Position numbers and translations under genes: made by a program | Shown here: positions 35,718 through 44,038 of the stretch, piece after piece | Layout of the letters: every line of letters starts with the position of its first letter | How positions within the stretch are numbered: position 1 is the first letter of the stretch | Assembly: GCA_934277545.1 (NCBI GenBank) | Contig: CAKQUG010000001.1 | Coordinates: 62,001 to 126,000 of the forward strand | Reading direction: 5' to 3' | Length of the DNA: 64,000 nucleotides | From: an uncultured Alphaproteobacteria bacterium | Lineage (GTDB): Bacteria; Pseudomonadota; Alphaproteobacteria; RF32; CAG-239 | The notes under the pieces: model-generated | Databases searched by the model: none | What the model was told of the DNA's origin: nothing | What the model saw: only the letters and a program-made list of their open reading frames with translations

Positions 35718-37637
35718 TCAATTCTGTTTTTCTTTTTCCGCTTCTTTTGGTTCGGAATTTTGAACAGAATTTCTGCCGTTTAAATTATCCAAGAATTGCT
35801 TTTCTATTTTCATATATTGTTCAAAAAGCCAGCGTGATTGCGATAGCATAACCAATGAAATAATCACCAACCCGAAAATCACTTTGCTGTTTTCGGTTAA
35901 AAATTGGTGCACTACCGTCATAATAAAAAAGCAGACAATCAACATTCTGAAACTGGTTAAAAACAGCAACGGCAAACGATTAGCCTTTTTAGCTTTCCAT
36001 AGTTTATAGTAAACCGTTGCCACCTGATTATTTGAAACAAACAGATTTTTCAAATTTTCGGTTTCACAGACATTCAAAGTATCTTTAACCTTTTGCACCA
36101 CTTTATTTTTACAAAAATAAAACTTGCATAATTTTTGTGATATTTCGGACAACGGACGCATTTTTTCGGCAAAAAACACCGGTAAAACAGTTTCCCAACC
36201 GATTAACGCTTTTAAAAACGGAGACATCAGCAACAACGTAATAACGGTTACCACGGCGCGCGCCGCCATGTTCGGTAAATATTGGTGCACCCACGGACGC
36301 ACAAAATAGTTGGCAAAACCGATTACCGCATAGTTTATCATAATAAACAAAATCAAACGCAGTAAATAATTTTTAAGCAGCATATTCCATAAACGTTCTT
36401 CGCTTTTGCTCTCTTTTTGCCCCACCACATGCTGCGCCAGAAATGCCTGCCATTTTTCAGGCAGATAGCGCTTAATCACATTAAACATCGGCTCGGCAAA
36501 TTTTATCATCATCGGCGTAAAGAAAGTTGTAATAACCGACACCGCCACAATAATCGGATACACTTGCTTGTGCAGCACTCCCAAGCTCATGCCCAGGCTG
36601 GCGATAATAAAGGCAAATTCTCCGACTTGTGCCAAAGAAAATGCGCCCAGCACCGAAGTTTTCAGCGGCTGCCCCGAAACAATAAAACCAAAGCAGGAAA
36701 ATGCGACTTTGCCCGCCATCACAATAAAAGTAATCACACAAATCGGAAAAGCATATTCCCAAAACATTGCCGGATTAACCATCATGCCGACCGAAACAAA
36801 AAAGACGGCGCCGAAAAAGTCTTTCAGCGGCTTTATGGTTTTTTCAATTCGCTCAATCAACGTAGTTTCCGCTAAAATCGACCCCATAATAAACGCACCC
36901 AAAGCCGAAGAAAAACCGGAATAATTTGCCAGCGCCACCATTCCGAAACACATGGCAATCATCACCAGCAGCAACTGCTCGTCATTTAAAAAACTGTCAA
37001 TTTTTTTAAGCATTGTCGGCACCAAATAAATTCCGGCGACAAAGCATAAAACCAAAAACAAAACTAATTTTCCGGTGCTGAAAAGCAAAGCCTCGCCGTC
37101 AATGGTTGACCCCAGCGCGATTGTTGGCAGCAGCACCAGCAACAAAATTCCGACTAAATCTTCCACCACCAACACGCCGAAAACCAAATCGGTAAACCTT
37201 TGCTTTTTAATATTCAAATCATCAAACGCTTTAATAATAATCGTAGTTGACGACATGGAAATCATACTGCCCAGAAAAAAGCTGTCCATGGTCGTCCAGC
37301 CTAAAAGCAGTCCGGTGTTATAGCCCAAAAACAGCATAAATAAAATATTGGCGTTGGCGGTTATCATCACGGCCTTGCCGACATTTATCATCTTTTTAAA
37401 GCTGAATTCCAACCCCAAGCCGAACAACAAAAATATCACGCCGATGTCCGCCCACAAACTTAAATTTTCCCGGTCGGTAACGGTGGGCAGCAAATCAAAA
37501 TACGGTCCGGCTAAAATTCCGGCTAAAATATAGCCCAAGACGGTCGGCTGTTTCAGCTTTTTAAACAACAGTGTAACTATCGCCGCGTAAATCGTTATAA
37601 GCGTCAAGTCTAAAATCAGCGTATGAATTGTGTGCAT
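35718..37637 (-). CDS. CPA2 family cation:proton antiporter (KefB/GerN-type)
   Basis: A 639 aa membrane protein of the monovalent cation:proton antiporter-2 family. About 12-13 transmembrane segments fill residues 1-400 (VLGYILAGILAGPYFDLLP, GVIFLLFGLGLEFS, ALGAFIMGSILAET, VFFVSVGMMV). The C-terminal part has two more hydrophobic segments and a charged tail but no TrkA-N/RCK nucleotide-binding domain, unlike KefB/KefC. It likely exchanges K+ or Na+ for H+. AGGA precedes the ATG. It is a single gene upstream of nothing on the same transcript. Confidence 0.88.
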   Translation of the reverse strand: MHTIHTLILDLTLITIYAAIVTLLFKKLKQPTVLGYILAGILAGPYFDLLPTVTDRENLSLWADIGVIFLLFGLGLEFSFKKMINVGKAVMITANANILFMLFLGYNTGLLLGWTTMDSFFLGSMISMSSTTIIIKAFDDLNIKKQRFTDLVFGVLVVEDLVGILLLVLLPTIALGSTIDGEALLFSTGKLVLFLVLCFVAGIYLVPTMLKKIDSFLNDEQLLLVMIAMCFGMVALANYSGFSSALGAFIMGSILAETTLIERIEKTIKPLKDFFGAVFFVSVGMMVNPAMFWEYAFPICVITFIVMAGKVAFSCFGFIVSGQPLKTSVLGAFSLAQVGEFAFIIASLGMSLGVLHKQVYPIIVAVSVITTFFTPMMIKFAEPMFNVIKRYLPEKWQAFLAQHVVGQKESKSEERLWNMLLKNYLLRLILFIMINYAVIGFANYFVRPWVHQYLPNMAARAVVTVITLLLMSPFLKALIGWETVLPVFFAEKMRPLSEISQKLCKFYFCKNKVVQKVKDTLNVCETENLKNLFVSNNQVATVYYKLWKAKKANRLPLLFLTSFRMLIVCFFIMTVVHQFLTENSKVIFGLVIISLVMLSQSRWLFEQYMKIEKQFLDNLNGRNSVQNSEPKEAEKEKQN

Positions 37638-37717
37638 ATTGAGCTATCCTAAAAAGTTTTAACCTTTTATAAGCTAAGTAAAAAATATTAAAATTTTAAT
37701 AAAAGACAAGAGGTTAA

Positions 37718-38548
37718 CTAAAGATTTTTTGCTAAAATTAAATATTGTTCCGGTGTGATATTTTCAGCGCGGTCAGTCAGAGCCACTCCGGCATATTCGC
37801 AGGCTTTCTCTAAATTGGCAAAGCCTTTCAAACTTTGGCGAATCATTTTACGACGCTGCCCGAACGCCGCCTCAGTAATTTTTTCCAGCTTTGCCAGCTC
37901 TTCCGTCGACGGTATGTTTTCCTGCGGTGTAAACAGCAGCACCGAAGACCAAATTTTAGGCGCCGGCACAAAACAATTCGGATTCAAATGAAACAGCAGT
38001 TTAACCTTGCAGACCAGCTGTGCCACCACCGACAAACGTCCGTAATTTTTATTGTTCGGCTCGGCGCAAATTCTTTCGGCCACCTCTTTTTGAAACATTA
38101 GCGTAAGACTGTTAAACTGCTGCATGTTTTGTAAAAATCCCAGCAATAGCGGCACAGAAATATGATACGGCAAATTGCTGACAACACTTTTTGCAGCACC
38201 GACAGGCTTTGTAAAATCAAACTTTAAAGCGTCGCCGTTCACAATATGCAGTTTATCGCCATAAACTTCTTGCAATTCCCGCATAATTTCTATGCAGCGC
38301 TCATCCATTTCTATTACGGTCAAACTATGCGGATTATTTTTCAAAACCGCTCGTGTCAAACCTCCCGGTCCGGGACCGATTTCAAACACGTCTTCTGCCG
38401 AAAAATTCGTCAAACCGCGCGCTTCTAAAGAGCTGCGAATAATTTTATCGGTAATATTTTGGTCAAGCAAAAAATTCTGCCCCAAGGCTTTTTTTGCCAT
38501 TAAGCCGTGATTATCGACAGTTTCGCGTAAAGAAGGCAGTTCGCTCAT
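37718..38548 (-). CDS. rsmA: 16S rRNA (adenine-1518/1519-N6) dimethyltransferase
   Basis: RsmA/KsgA dimethylates two adjacent adenines in helix 45 of 16S rRNA. The 276 aa length is normal. KKALGQNFLLDQNI, the SAM motif EIGPGPGGLT (residues about 55-65), the catalytic NLPYHIS, and the C-terminal FGQRRKMIRQSLK are visible. Its ATG overlaps the surA-like stop (TAATG), coupling translation. The surA-ksgA-lptD grouping is standard in proteobacteria; pdxA, often between them, is missing. Confidence 0.96.
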   Translation of the reverse strand: MSELPSLRETVDNHGLMAKKALGQNFLLDQNITDKIIRSSLEARGLTNFSAEDVFEIGPGPGGLTRAVLKNNPHSLTVIEMDERCIEIMRELQEVYGDKLHIVNGDALKFDFTKPVGAAKSVVSNLPYHISVPLLLGFLQNMQQFNSLTLMFQKEVAERICAEPNNKNYGRLSVVAQLVCKVKLLFHLNPNCFVPAPKIWSSVLLFTPQENIPSTEELAKLEKITEAAFGQRRKMIRQSLKGFANLEKACEYAGVALTDRAENITPEQYLILAKNL

Positions 38549-39747
38549 TATACTTTCTTTTCAATCAAAGCGCGGCTGCGCAGGTTTTTAATATAGCGGT
38601 TGGAATATTCTTCCAATTTTTTATTTTCCAAAAAGTTTTTCACTTCCTGTCGCGACGGCATTTCCGATTTATCCAACGCCGGATTAAAAACTTTTTCCAT
38701 TTTGAAAATATAAAAATCTTTACCGAAAGCAATCGGGTCGGAAACATCACCGTCTTTCATTTTCAGAATAGAGTTTTCCAAAACCGCCGGCAGCTTGCCT
38801 TTGCTTATCCAGCCGAGACGGCCGCCGTTTGCTGCGCTCGGACTTTGAGAAAACTGCATGGCATACAGTTCAAACCGCGGGTCATGGCGCAAATTTTCAA
38901 CCAGCTGTCCCAAATCCTTGGCATCTTTTTTATCAATTACAATTTCCGAAACCATAAATTTTTGCTTGGACTGGTCTTTTTTAATTTCCTTCAACGCTTT
39001 GTTTATGTCCGATTCGCCGATATTGACTTCATTATAGCCTTTTTGAGCAATCAGCTTTTGCCAAGCCAAATCCGCCTCAATCTGCGTGCTCCAAACCTTT
39101 ACGCTGACTTTAGCCTCGTTCAAAACTTTTTTAAGCTGTCCGGCCGGCATATTATTGTTTTGTTCAAACTTGCGCAAAGCCTTGTCTATTTCTTTTTGGC
39201 TTATTTTTATCTTATTTTTTTCCGCCTCTTGTATTTTTAATTTTTCATCTATCGCCGACTGCAAAACTTTTCCGGTAATCATGGCTTTTGTTTGCTGATT
39301 ATACGGAATACCGGTCATCAAAATAAAGGCGTTAATCCGGCTTTGCATATCGCTGCTGGTAATCACTTCCCCGTTAACCAACGCATAGATTTTAAGTTTG
39401 TTTTCATAAAGAGTAATCGGCTTTAAGGCTTCGGCACGGCGCCGTTCCGCCTCTCTCTGTGCCTCTTCCATGGCGCGGCGGCGAGCTTCTTCCATAGCTT
39501 TTTTACGCGCATACTCTTCTTGCTGCAAACGTATTTTGCGGGCTTGTTCGCGGCGCGCGGCAATATCGGCCTTTTCCTCGTCGCTCAGCTGACGATATTG
39601 GTCGGCGTTGCGGCGAAACATAATAGAATTGGTATTCGGGCGCTCCATACGCGCCTGACTGTCCAAATCCTGCAAATTCATTTCCTGAGCAAAAGCACTG
39701 CCTGCCAATCCGCCTAAAATACTTAAAGTCAAAACCAGTTTTTTCAT
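38548..39747 (-). CDS. surA: SurA-like periplasmic peptidylprolyl isomerase/chaperone
   Basis: A 399 aa exported protein with signal peptide MKKLVLTLSILGGLAGSAFA. Residues about 50-115 form an unusual Arg/Glu/Ala-rich coiled segment (EEARRRAMEEAQREAERRRA). The SurA N-terminal domain follows (YALVNGEVITSSDMQSRINAF), then a single parvulin domain (SQSPSAANGGRLGWISKGKL, VSDPIAFGKDFYIFKME). It should help fold outer-membrane proteins such as LptD, the gene just upstream. The coiled insert before the SurA N domain is not usual. Confidence 0.88.
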   Translation of the reverse strand: MKKLVLTLSILGGLAGSAFAQEMNLQDLDSQARMERPNTNSIMFRRNADQYRQLSDEEKADIAARREQARKIRLQQEEYARKKAMEEARRRAMEEAQREAERRRAEALKPITLYENKLKIYALVNGEVITSSDMQSRINAFILMTGIPYNQQTKAMITGKVLQSAIDEKLKIQEAEKNKIKISQKEIDKALRKFEQNNNMPAGQLKKVLNEAKVSVKVWSTQIEADLAWQKLIAQKGYNEVNIGESDINKALKEIKKDQSKQKFMVSEIVIDKKDAKDLGQLVENLRHDPRFELYAMQFSQSPSAANGGRLGWISKGKLPAVLENSILKMKDGDVSDPIAFGKDFYIFKMEKVFNPALDKSEMPSRQEVKNFLENKKLEEYSNRYIKNLRSRALIEKKV

Positions 39748-39761
39748 TGTTTATCCCCTTA

Positions 39762-42038
39762 TCAAGACCCGAAACTGCCGATTGTTTTCAGATAGAATGT
39801 TGTGCCGAACTCATAGCTGTTTTTCAAATCCGGATTGCTGCTGTTATATTTTTTGACTGTTGTAACCCATTTCAGACATTCGTCTTCATAAATCACACTG
39901 CCGCCATGCTCCAGCGAACCGCGGCTGTTTTCTGTCAAATCCTGCAAATTATAGACGCTGACCGACCAGAATTGTGAAAGCTCCGAGCTCAAAGAAGTAT
40001 ATAATTCTTTACGTTCCGAATACAACTGGTTGTAATAGGTATTGCCCTGTAAAAAGATGTATGAAGTGTACGCCCGCAAAAATGACGGTCCGAAACCCGC
40101 ACCCAACTCGCTGTATTTAGCGTCAAGCGAATCTTTATCCAGACGGAAACGATAGTTTAAGCTCAAATATTCGTTCGGTTCGGCGTTAATGCGTCCGACG
40201 TAATCACTGAATTTAGAATCATAATCACTGTCCAGGCTTTGCGTAAAGCTGCTGTCTTTATCCTGTTCATAGCTTTGGGCAATAAACGCCGACGTACGTC
40301 CGATAATATCACCGTACGAGCTCCAGCGTAAACCATAACTGACTCGGCTTCCCGTATCATTACGGTCATATCCGGCGTATCTATCTAAATCCAAAACGTT
40401 TGTATCGTCAAAATAAACGTCTTCACTATCCTCATTCGGAATTTTATCGGCTTTATTTCCACCTTTCGGAGCCAGCACGCCCACCACAACCGGCTCAATA
40501 ATCTGCCGCGAAGCCTCGTTGGCGCGAACAAACGGCAAGCGCCATTCCACGCCGGCCTGAGGGAAAAATCTGGTAACTGTTCCGCTATAGCGGTCATTTG
40601 GCAAATATTGATAGCGGTTCACATAATAGGCGTCGGATTTTAAAGATGCCGAAAAACGATATTTTTCGCCGAACGAAGTTGTAAACGGCAATTCCCAGGC
40701 ATTTATGGAAGTTAAGCGCTGCGTGCTTTTACCGTCCGTATGATAAATCGAAGCGCTGTTAAATTCGTTTTTGAAATATGAGCCGATAGAGCTCGGGTCA
40801 GAATACATTTCCACATCCACAAGCGGAGCCACCGTCGGTTTGCGGTTGTTTATCTCTCGGAACTGATTTTCATTGCTGCGACGTAAATTATAGCTTAAAA
40901 TTTCATAGTAATAAGCCTCAACCGACGCGTAATCACGCCCGCTGAAACGCTCAAAACTGACATTTGAAGTCAGCCAGGCGTCATCCTGATAAGGCAGGCT
41001 CAGCTCTTTCAAATAAATATAGTCGGAAACATATTTCCAGTCATATTTCATCCGCCACAAATCGTTGATGTCATAGCGCCCTTTAGCAAAAATATTGCCG
41101 CGATGCTGCGGACGTCCGTCCTTGCCGTCTTTTAAATAACTTCCGGCAATGTCCGTGTCGGCGCTGTAAAAATATTGCTGATAGCTGCCGCCCCAAACCA
41201 TACCTTTATCCGAAGAATATATCGGAGAAAAAATCACGTTGGTCTGGTCGTTTACCGCCCAAAAATAGCGAGGCTGAATAACCGCTCCCAAATAGTTGGA
41301 GCTTCCCATGGTCGGTGCCAAAAATCCGGAACGGCGTTTCACACTCGGGTCAGGATGCGAAAAAAACGGCGTATAAAATATCGGCACATTTTTAATTTTT
41401 ATAAAAGCGTCGTTATAGTGCACATTTTGGCTTTCTTCATCATGCTGAACCTTGCGAGCACTGATAGACCACAGCGGTGACTGAGCATCACACATATCAC
41501 ACGGTGTATATGTGGCGTAAGTCAACTGTTTTTTGTGATTATTTTTCTTCTTGAAACTTTCGGCAAAAACATGAGATTCATCTTTGAGCAAAACTTTTAT
41601 ATGCTGCATTTCTCCGGTAGTCATTTGTTCGGATAGTTCCACCTTATCGCTGTAAACAATAGAACCGTCGGACGAATATAGACGCACATTTCCCTGAGCC
41701 GTTACCAAATCTTTATTTTGGTCATAAACTAATTTGTCAGTTTGCAAGCGCATACCGCTATAAAAAATTTCCACCTCGCCCTTAGCGGTAATCAAGCCGT
41801 TTTTTTCATCATTAGTCAGTTCATCGGCGCTGAAGTTTATGGCATTTTGCCCTTCAATATTACTATCCTCGGCAAATTGAATGTTTGTGATATTGTGAGA
41901 GACCTCCATTGCCGCGTGAGGGGTTTTATTCTCTTTACGCTGTATTTCTCCGGCTTCGTTAACGGCAAAAGCCTGCTCGCCACACAACAGTGCAGCCGGC
42001 AATAACAATTTCAGGCCCAAACTACGACAGATTTTCAT
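39762..42038 (-). CDS. lptD: LPS-assembly protein LptD
   Basis: Outer-membrane barrel that, with LptE, inserts LPS in the outer leaflet. 758 aa from ATG 42038, chosen because AAGGAG lies five bases upstream and a signal peptide (LKLLLPAALLCGEQAFA) begins there; upstream in-frame sequence overlaps lptF. The OstA/LptA-like jelly-roll is at residues about 55-170 (ITAKGEVEIFYSGMRLQTDKL), followed by the LptD-specific FSHPDPSVKRRSGFLAPT and a beta-rich barrel. A CDMC pair near 195 may form disulfides. It lies between lptF and surA. Confidence 0.94.
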   Translation of the reverse strand: MKICRSLGLKLLLPAALLCGEQAFAVNEAGEIQRKENKTPHAAMEVSHNITNIQFAEDSNIEGQNAINFSADELTNDEKNGLITAKGEVEIFYSGMRLQTDKLVYDQNKDLVTAQGNVRLYSSDGSIVYSDKVELSEQMTTGEMQHIKVLLKDESHVFAESFKKKNNHKKQLTYATYTPCDMCDAQSPLWSISARKVQHDEESQNVHYNDAFIKIKNVPIFYTPFFSHPDPSVKRRSGFLAPTMGSSNYLGAVIQPRYFWAVNDQTNVIFSPIYSSDKGMVWGGSYQQYFYSADTDIAGSYLKDGKDGRPQHRGNIFAKGRYDINDLWRMKYDWKYVSDYIYLKELSLPYQDDAWLTSNVSFERFSGRDYASVEAYYYEILSYNLRRSNENQFREINNRKPTVAPLVDVEMYSDPSSIGSYFKNEFNSASIYHTDGKSTQRLTSINAWELPFTTSFGEKYRFSASLKSDAYYVNRYQYLPNDRYSGTVTRFFPQAGVEWRLPFVRANEASRQIIEPVVVGVLAPKGGNKADKIPNEDSEDVYFDDTNVLDLDRYAGYDRNDTGSRVSYGLRWSSYGDIIGRTSAFIAQSYEQDKDSSFTQSLDSDYDSKFSDYVGRINAEPNEYLSLNYRFRLDKDSLDAKYSELGAGFGPSFLRAYTSYIFLQGNTYYNQLYSERKELYTSLSSELSQFWSVSVYNLQDLTENSRGSLEHGGSVIYEDECLKWVTTVKKYNSSNPDLKNSYEFGTTFYLKTIGSFGS

Positions 42039-43152
42039 GGTTCTCCTTTGCCCTAAAGCGACGAAAATAAAACGGATTATAAAAAAACAGCATATATAAA
42101 CAAATTGCAAACGGTAATAAGCAATTCAAATATAAAACCGGCAGCAACAAAAGCGAACGGCCGCACAAATTGGTTAACGCCAAATCTCCGCCTAAAACAA
42201 TAATCATGCACAAAACTTCTGTGCTGATGATTTTAGTTTGACCGCGGCGATTAAAGTTGCAAACTAAAAGCCCGACGCACGCCATTAAAGCAAAAAGCAA
42301 ATTATACATCGGATACAAAATACGACGATGTCCTTCCACAATACTTTTTCGTTGGGCCGGAGCATCTAAAGATTCATCATTTTCCGCATTAAGCAAATCC
42401 CAAATAGAACGCTCACGCACTGTCCGACTTTTTTTCTTTTTACTTTCCACATTGTTAAATTCCGCCGAATAGCGAGAAAACGAAAGCGTGCTGAACTTAT
42501 AGTCCTTGGTGTTAATTTCTTGCCGCACACCGTTAATAAATAAAATCCGAGGGCCTTTTTCGGTTTGGATTAAGCGCCCCTTTTCGGCGGTTAATGTAAC
42601 TTTTACATCCGGCTTGCTTTCATCACTTACAAAAATACCGCTGACGGAACCGTCATCTTCATGTTTATTAACAAACACTGTTATACCGTTTTTCAAACTG
42701 GTAAACTCGCCTTCGCGAAAAACCATTTGCGTCAAATTATTTTTAACCCGCCATTCCAAGTCGCGAAATTTAGACTCTGACCAAGGAATTCCCCAATTCA
42801 TTACAAACACATTAAATAAAGCCAAAATGACACCCACCGCAACCGCGGCTTTGGCATTATTCCACGGACTGATACCGGCCGACTGCATAACCACCAATTC
42901 TCGGTCGGCTATTAAGCGGTTATAAACAAACAGCACCGTAACAAAAACCGCCACCGGCGATAATATATTAAAAATTCGCGGCATTAAAAGAGAAGTCATT
43001 TCGGCAAACAAATACACCGGCAACCCTTGCCTGGTAACCATTTCCACAAACTTAAGCGACTGCGTCAGCCACAACATGGCCAGCAGAGAGAAACAAACCA
43101 GCAGAAAACCTATAAAAATCTGCTTAAAAATATAAACGTTCAATATTTTCAT
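42022..43152 (-). CDS. lptF: LPS export ABC transporter permease LptF
   Basis: Inner-membrane permease of the LptB2FG exporter that extracts LPS from the inner membrane. About 376 aa with six transmembrane helices and a periplasmic jelly-roll in the middle (EGEFTSLKNGITVFVNKHEDDG). WLTQSLKFVEMVTRQGLP and VFVTVLFVYNRLIADRELVVMQSAGISP are typical of LptF rather than LptG. ATG 43152 is preferred over TTG 43158. A TATAAT hexamer ends seven bases before the ATG on the same strand, suggesting a leaderless mRNA. It overlaps the extended lptD frame. lptG, normally next, is not present in this window. Confidence 0.85.
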   Translation of the reverse strand: MKILNVYIFKQIFIGFLLVCFSLLAMLWLTQSLKFVEMVTRQGLPVYLFAEMTSLLMPRIFNILSPVAVFVTVLFVYNRLIADRELVVMQSAGISPWNNAKAAVAVGVILALFNVFVMNWGIPWSESKFRDLEWRVKNNLTQMVFREGEFTSLKNGITVFVNKHEDDGSVSGIFVSDESKPDVKVTLTAEKGRLIQTEKGPRILFINGVRQEINTKDYKFSTLSFSRYSAEFNNVESKKKKSRTVRERSIWDLLNAENDESLDAPAQRKSIVEGHRRILYPMYNLLFALMACVGLLVCNFNRRGQTKIISTEVLCMIIVLGGDLALTNLCGRSLLLLPVLYLNCLLPFAICLYMLFFYNPFYFRRFRAKENHENLS

Positions 43153-43227
43153 GCGCAAGATTATAACGCCATTTTTTCAGTAATAAATAATAATCTGTTA
43201 AATATACCATTTATTTTGCCGCGTCAA

Positions 43228-43263
43228 ACAAAAAAATCCGTAAAAATACGGACTTTTTATTTT
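43228..43263 (-). terminator. grpE terminator
   Basis: On the minus strand, aaaaagtccgta-ttttt-(t)acggattttttt ends in seven T, just past the grpE stop. Confidence 0.85.
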
Positions 43264-43298
43264 TCAGCATTTATTTACGGATATTTGTCGAATTTTTA

Positions 43299-43886
43299 TT
43301 ATTTATCTTCTTTTTTAGCCGCTTGCTTTCCGCCTTTGGTTACAACCACCATGGCTTCGCGCAAAATGCGATCATTCAAAGTATAACCGGATTGCAGTTC
43401 GGCAATAATGGTGCCGGCAGGTTTTTCTTTATCTTCAACCTCTTGCACCACGCGTTCAAAATTCGGGTCAAAAACCTTATTCATGCTTTCCATTTTTTTA
43501 ATTCCAAACTTGCCGAAAACTTTAGTCAGCTCGTTTTGCGTCAATTCCACACCTTTAATAAAAGCCTCGCACCGTTGTTTGGTTTCATCGTCGGTAGCAC
43601 TTAAAGCCCGCTGTAAATTATCGGCAACACCCAGTAATTCTTTGGCAAAAGACGAAATCGCATATTTAGAATTTTTTTCAATTTCCTGCTGACAACGTTT
43701 TTTAGTATTTTCGGCTTCGGCGTATGCGCGCAAAAAAGAATCTTTCAGTTTTTGATTTTCTTCTTTAAGGCGGCTTAATTCGTCTTTACCTTCTGAGTTT
43801 TGCACATTTTCAGAATTTTCTTCCGCAGCGATCTGTTCTTTTTCATTTTCTGTTTCTGCGGACATATTTTCTTTTTTATCGGTCAT
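43299..43886 (-). CDS. grpE: nucleotide exchange factor GrpE
   Basis: Releases ADP from DnaK in the heat-shock chaperone cycle. The 195 aa length is typical. The first about 45 residues are acidic and disordered; a long helix follows (LKEENQKLKDSFLRAYAEAENTKKR), then the beta domain with NKVFDPNFERVVQEVED and LQSGYTLNDRILREAMVVV. GAGGA precedes the ATG. hrcA, a frequent neighbour, is not adjacent; the upstream divergent gene is a glycogen synthase. Confidence 0.96.
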   Translation of the reverse strand: MTDKKENMSAETENEKEQIAAEENSENVQNSEGKDELSRLKEENQKLKDSFLRAYAEAENTKKRCQQEIEKNSKYAISSFAKELLGVADNLQRALSATDDETKQRCEAFIKGVELTQNELTKVFGKFGIKKMESMNKVFDPNFERVVQEVEDKEKPAGTIIAELQSGYTLNDRILREAMVVVTKGGKQAAKKEDK

Positions 43887-44038
43887 TACAACATCCTCTT
43901 TAATTTTGTTTGGATAATATCTATATAGAACTTAGTGGTTAATCGTAAACAAGTCAAGAGTATAAGTCCGTTTTCTGTTGAAGGTTACATTTTTTAGTGA
44001 TATATCATAAAGTATATTATATTTAGAAAGAAATTGTG

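Noticed and set aside
38494..39240. 248-codon open frame antisense to surA/ksgA
   Set aside because: Shadow frame over two well-identified genes with hydrophobic, Phe-rich composition typical of antisense reading.
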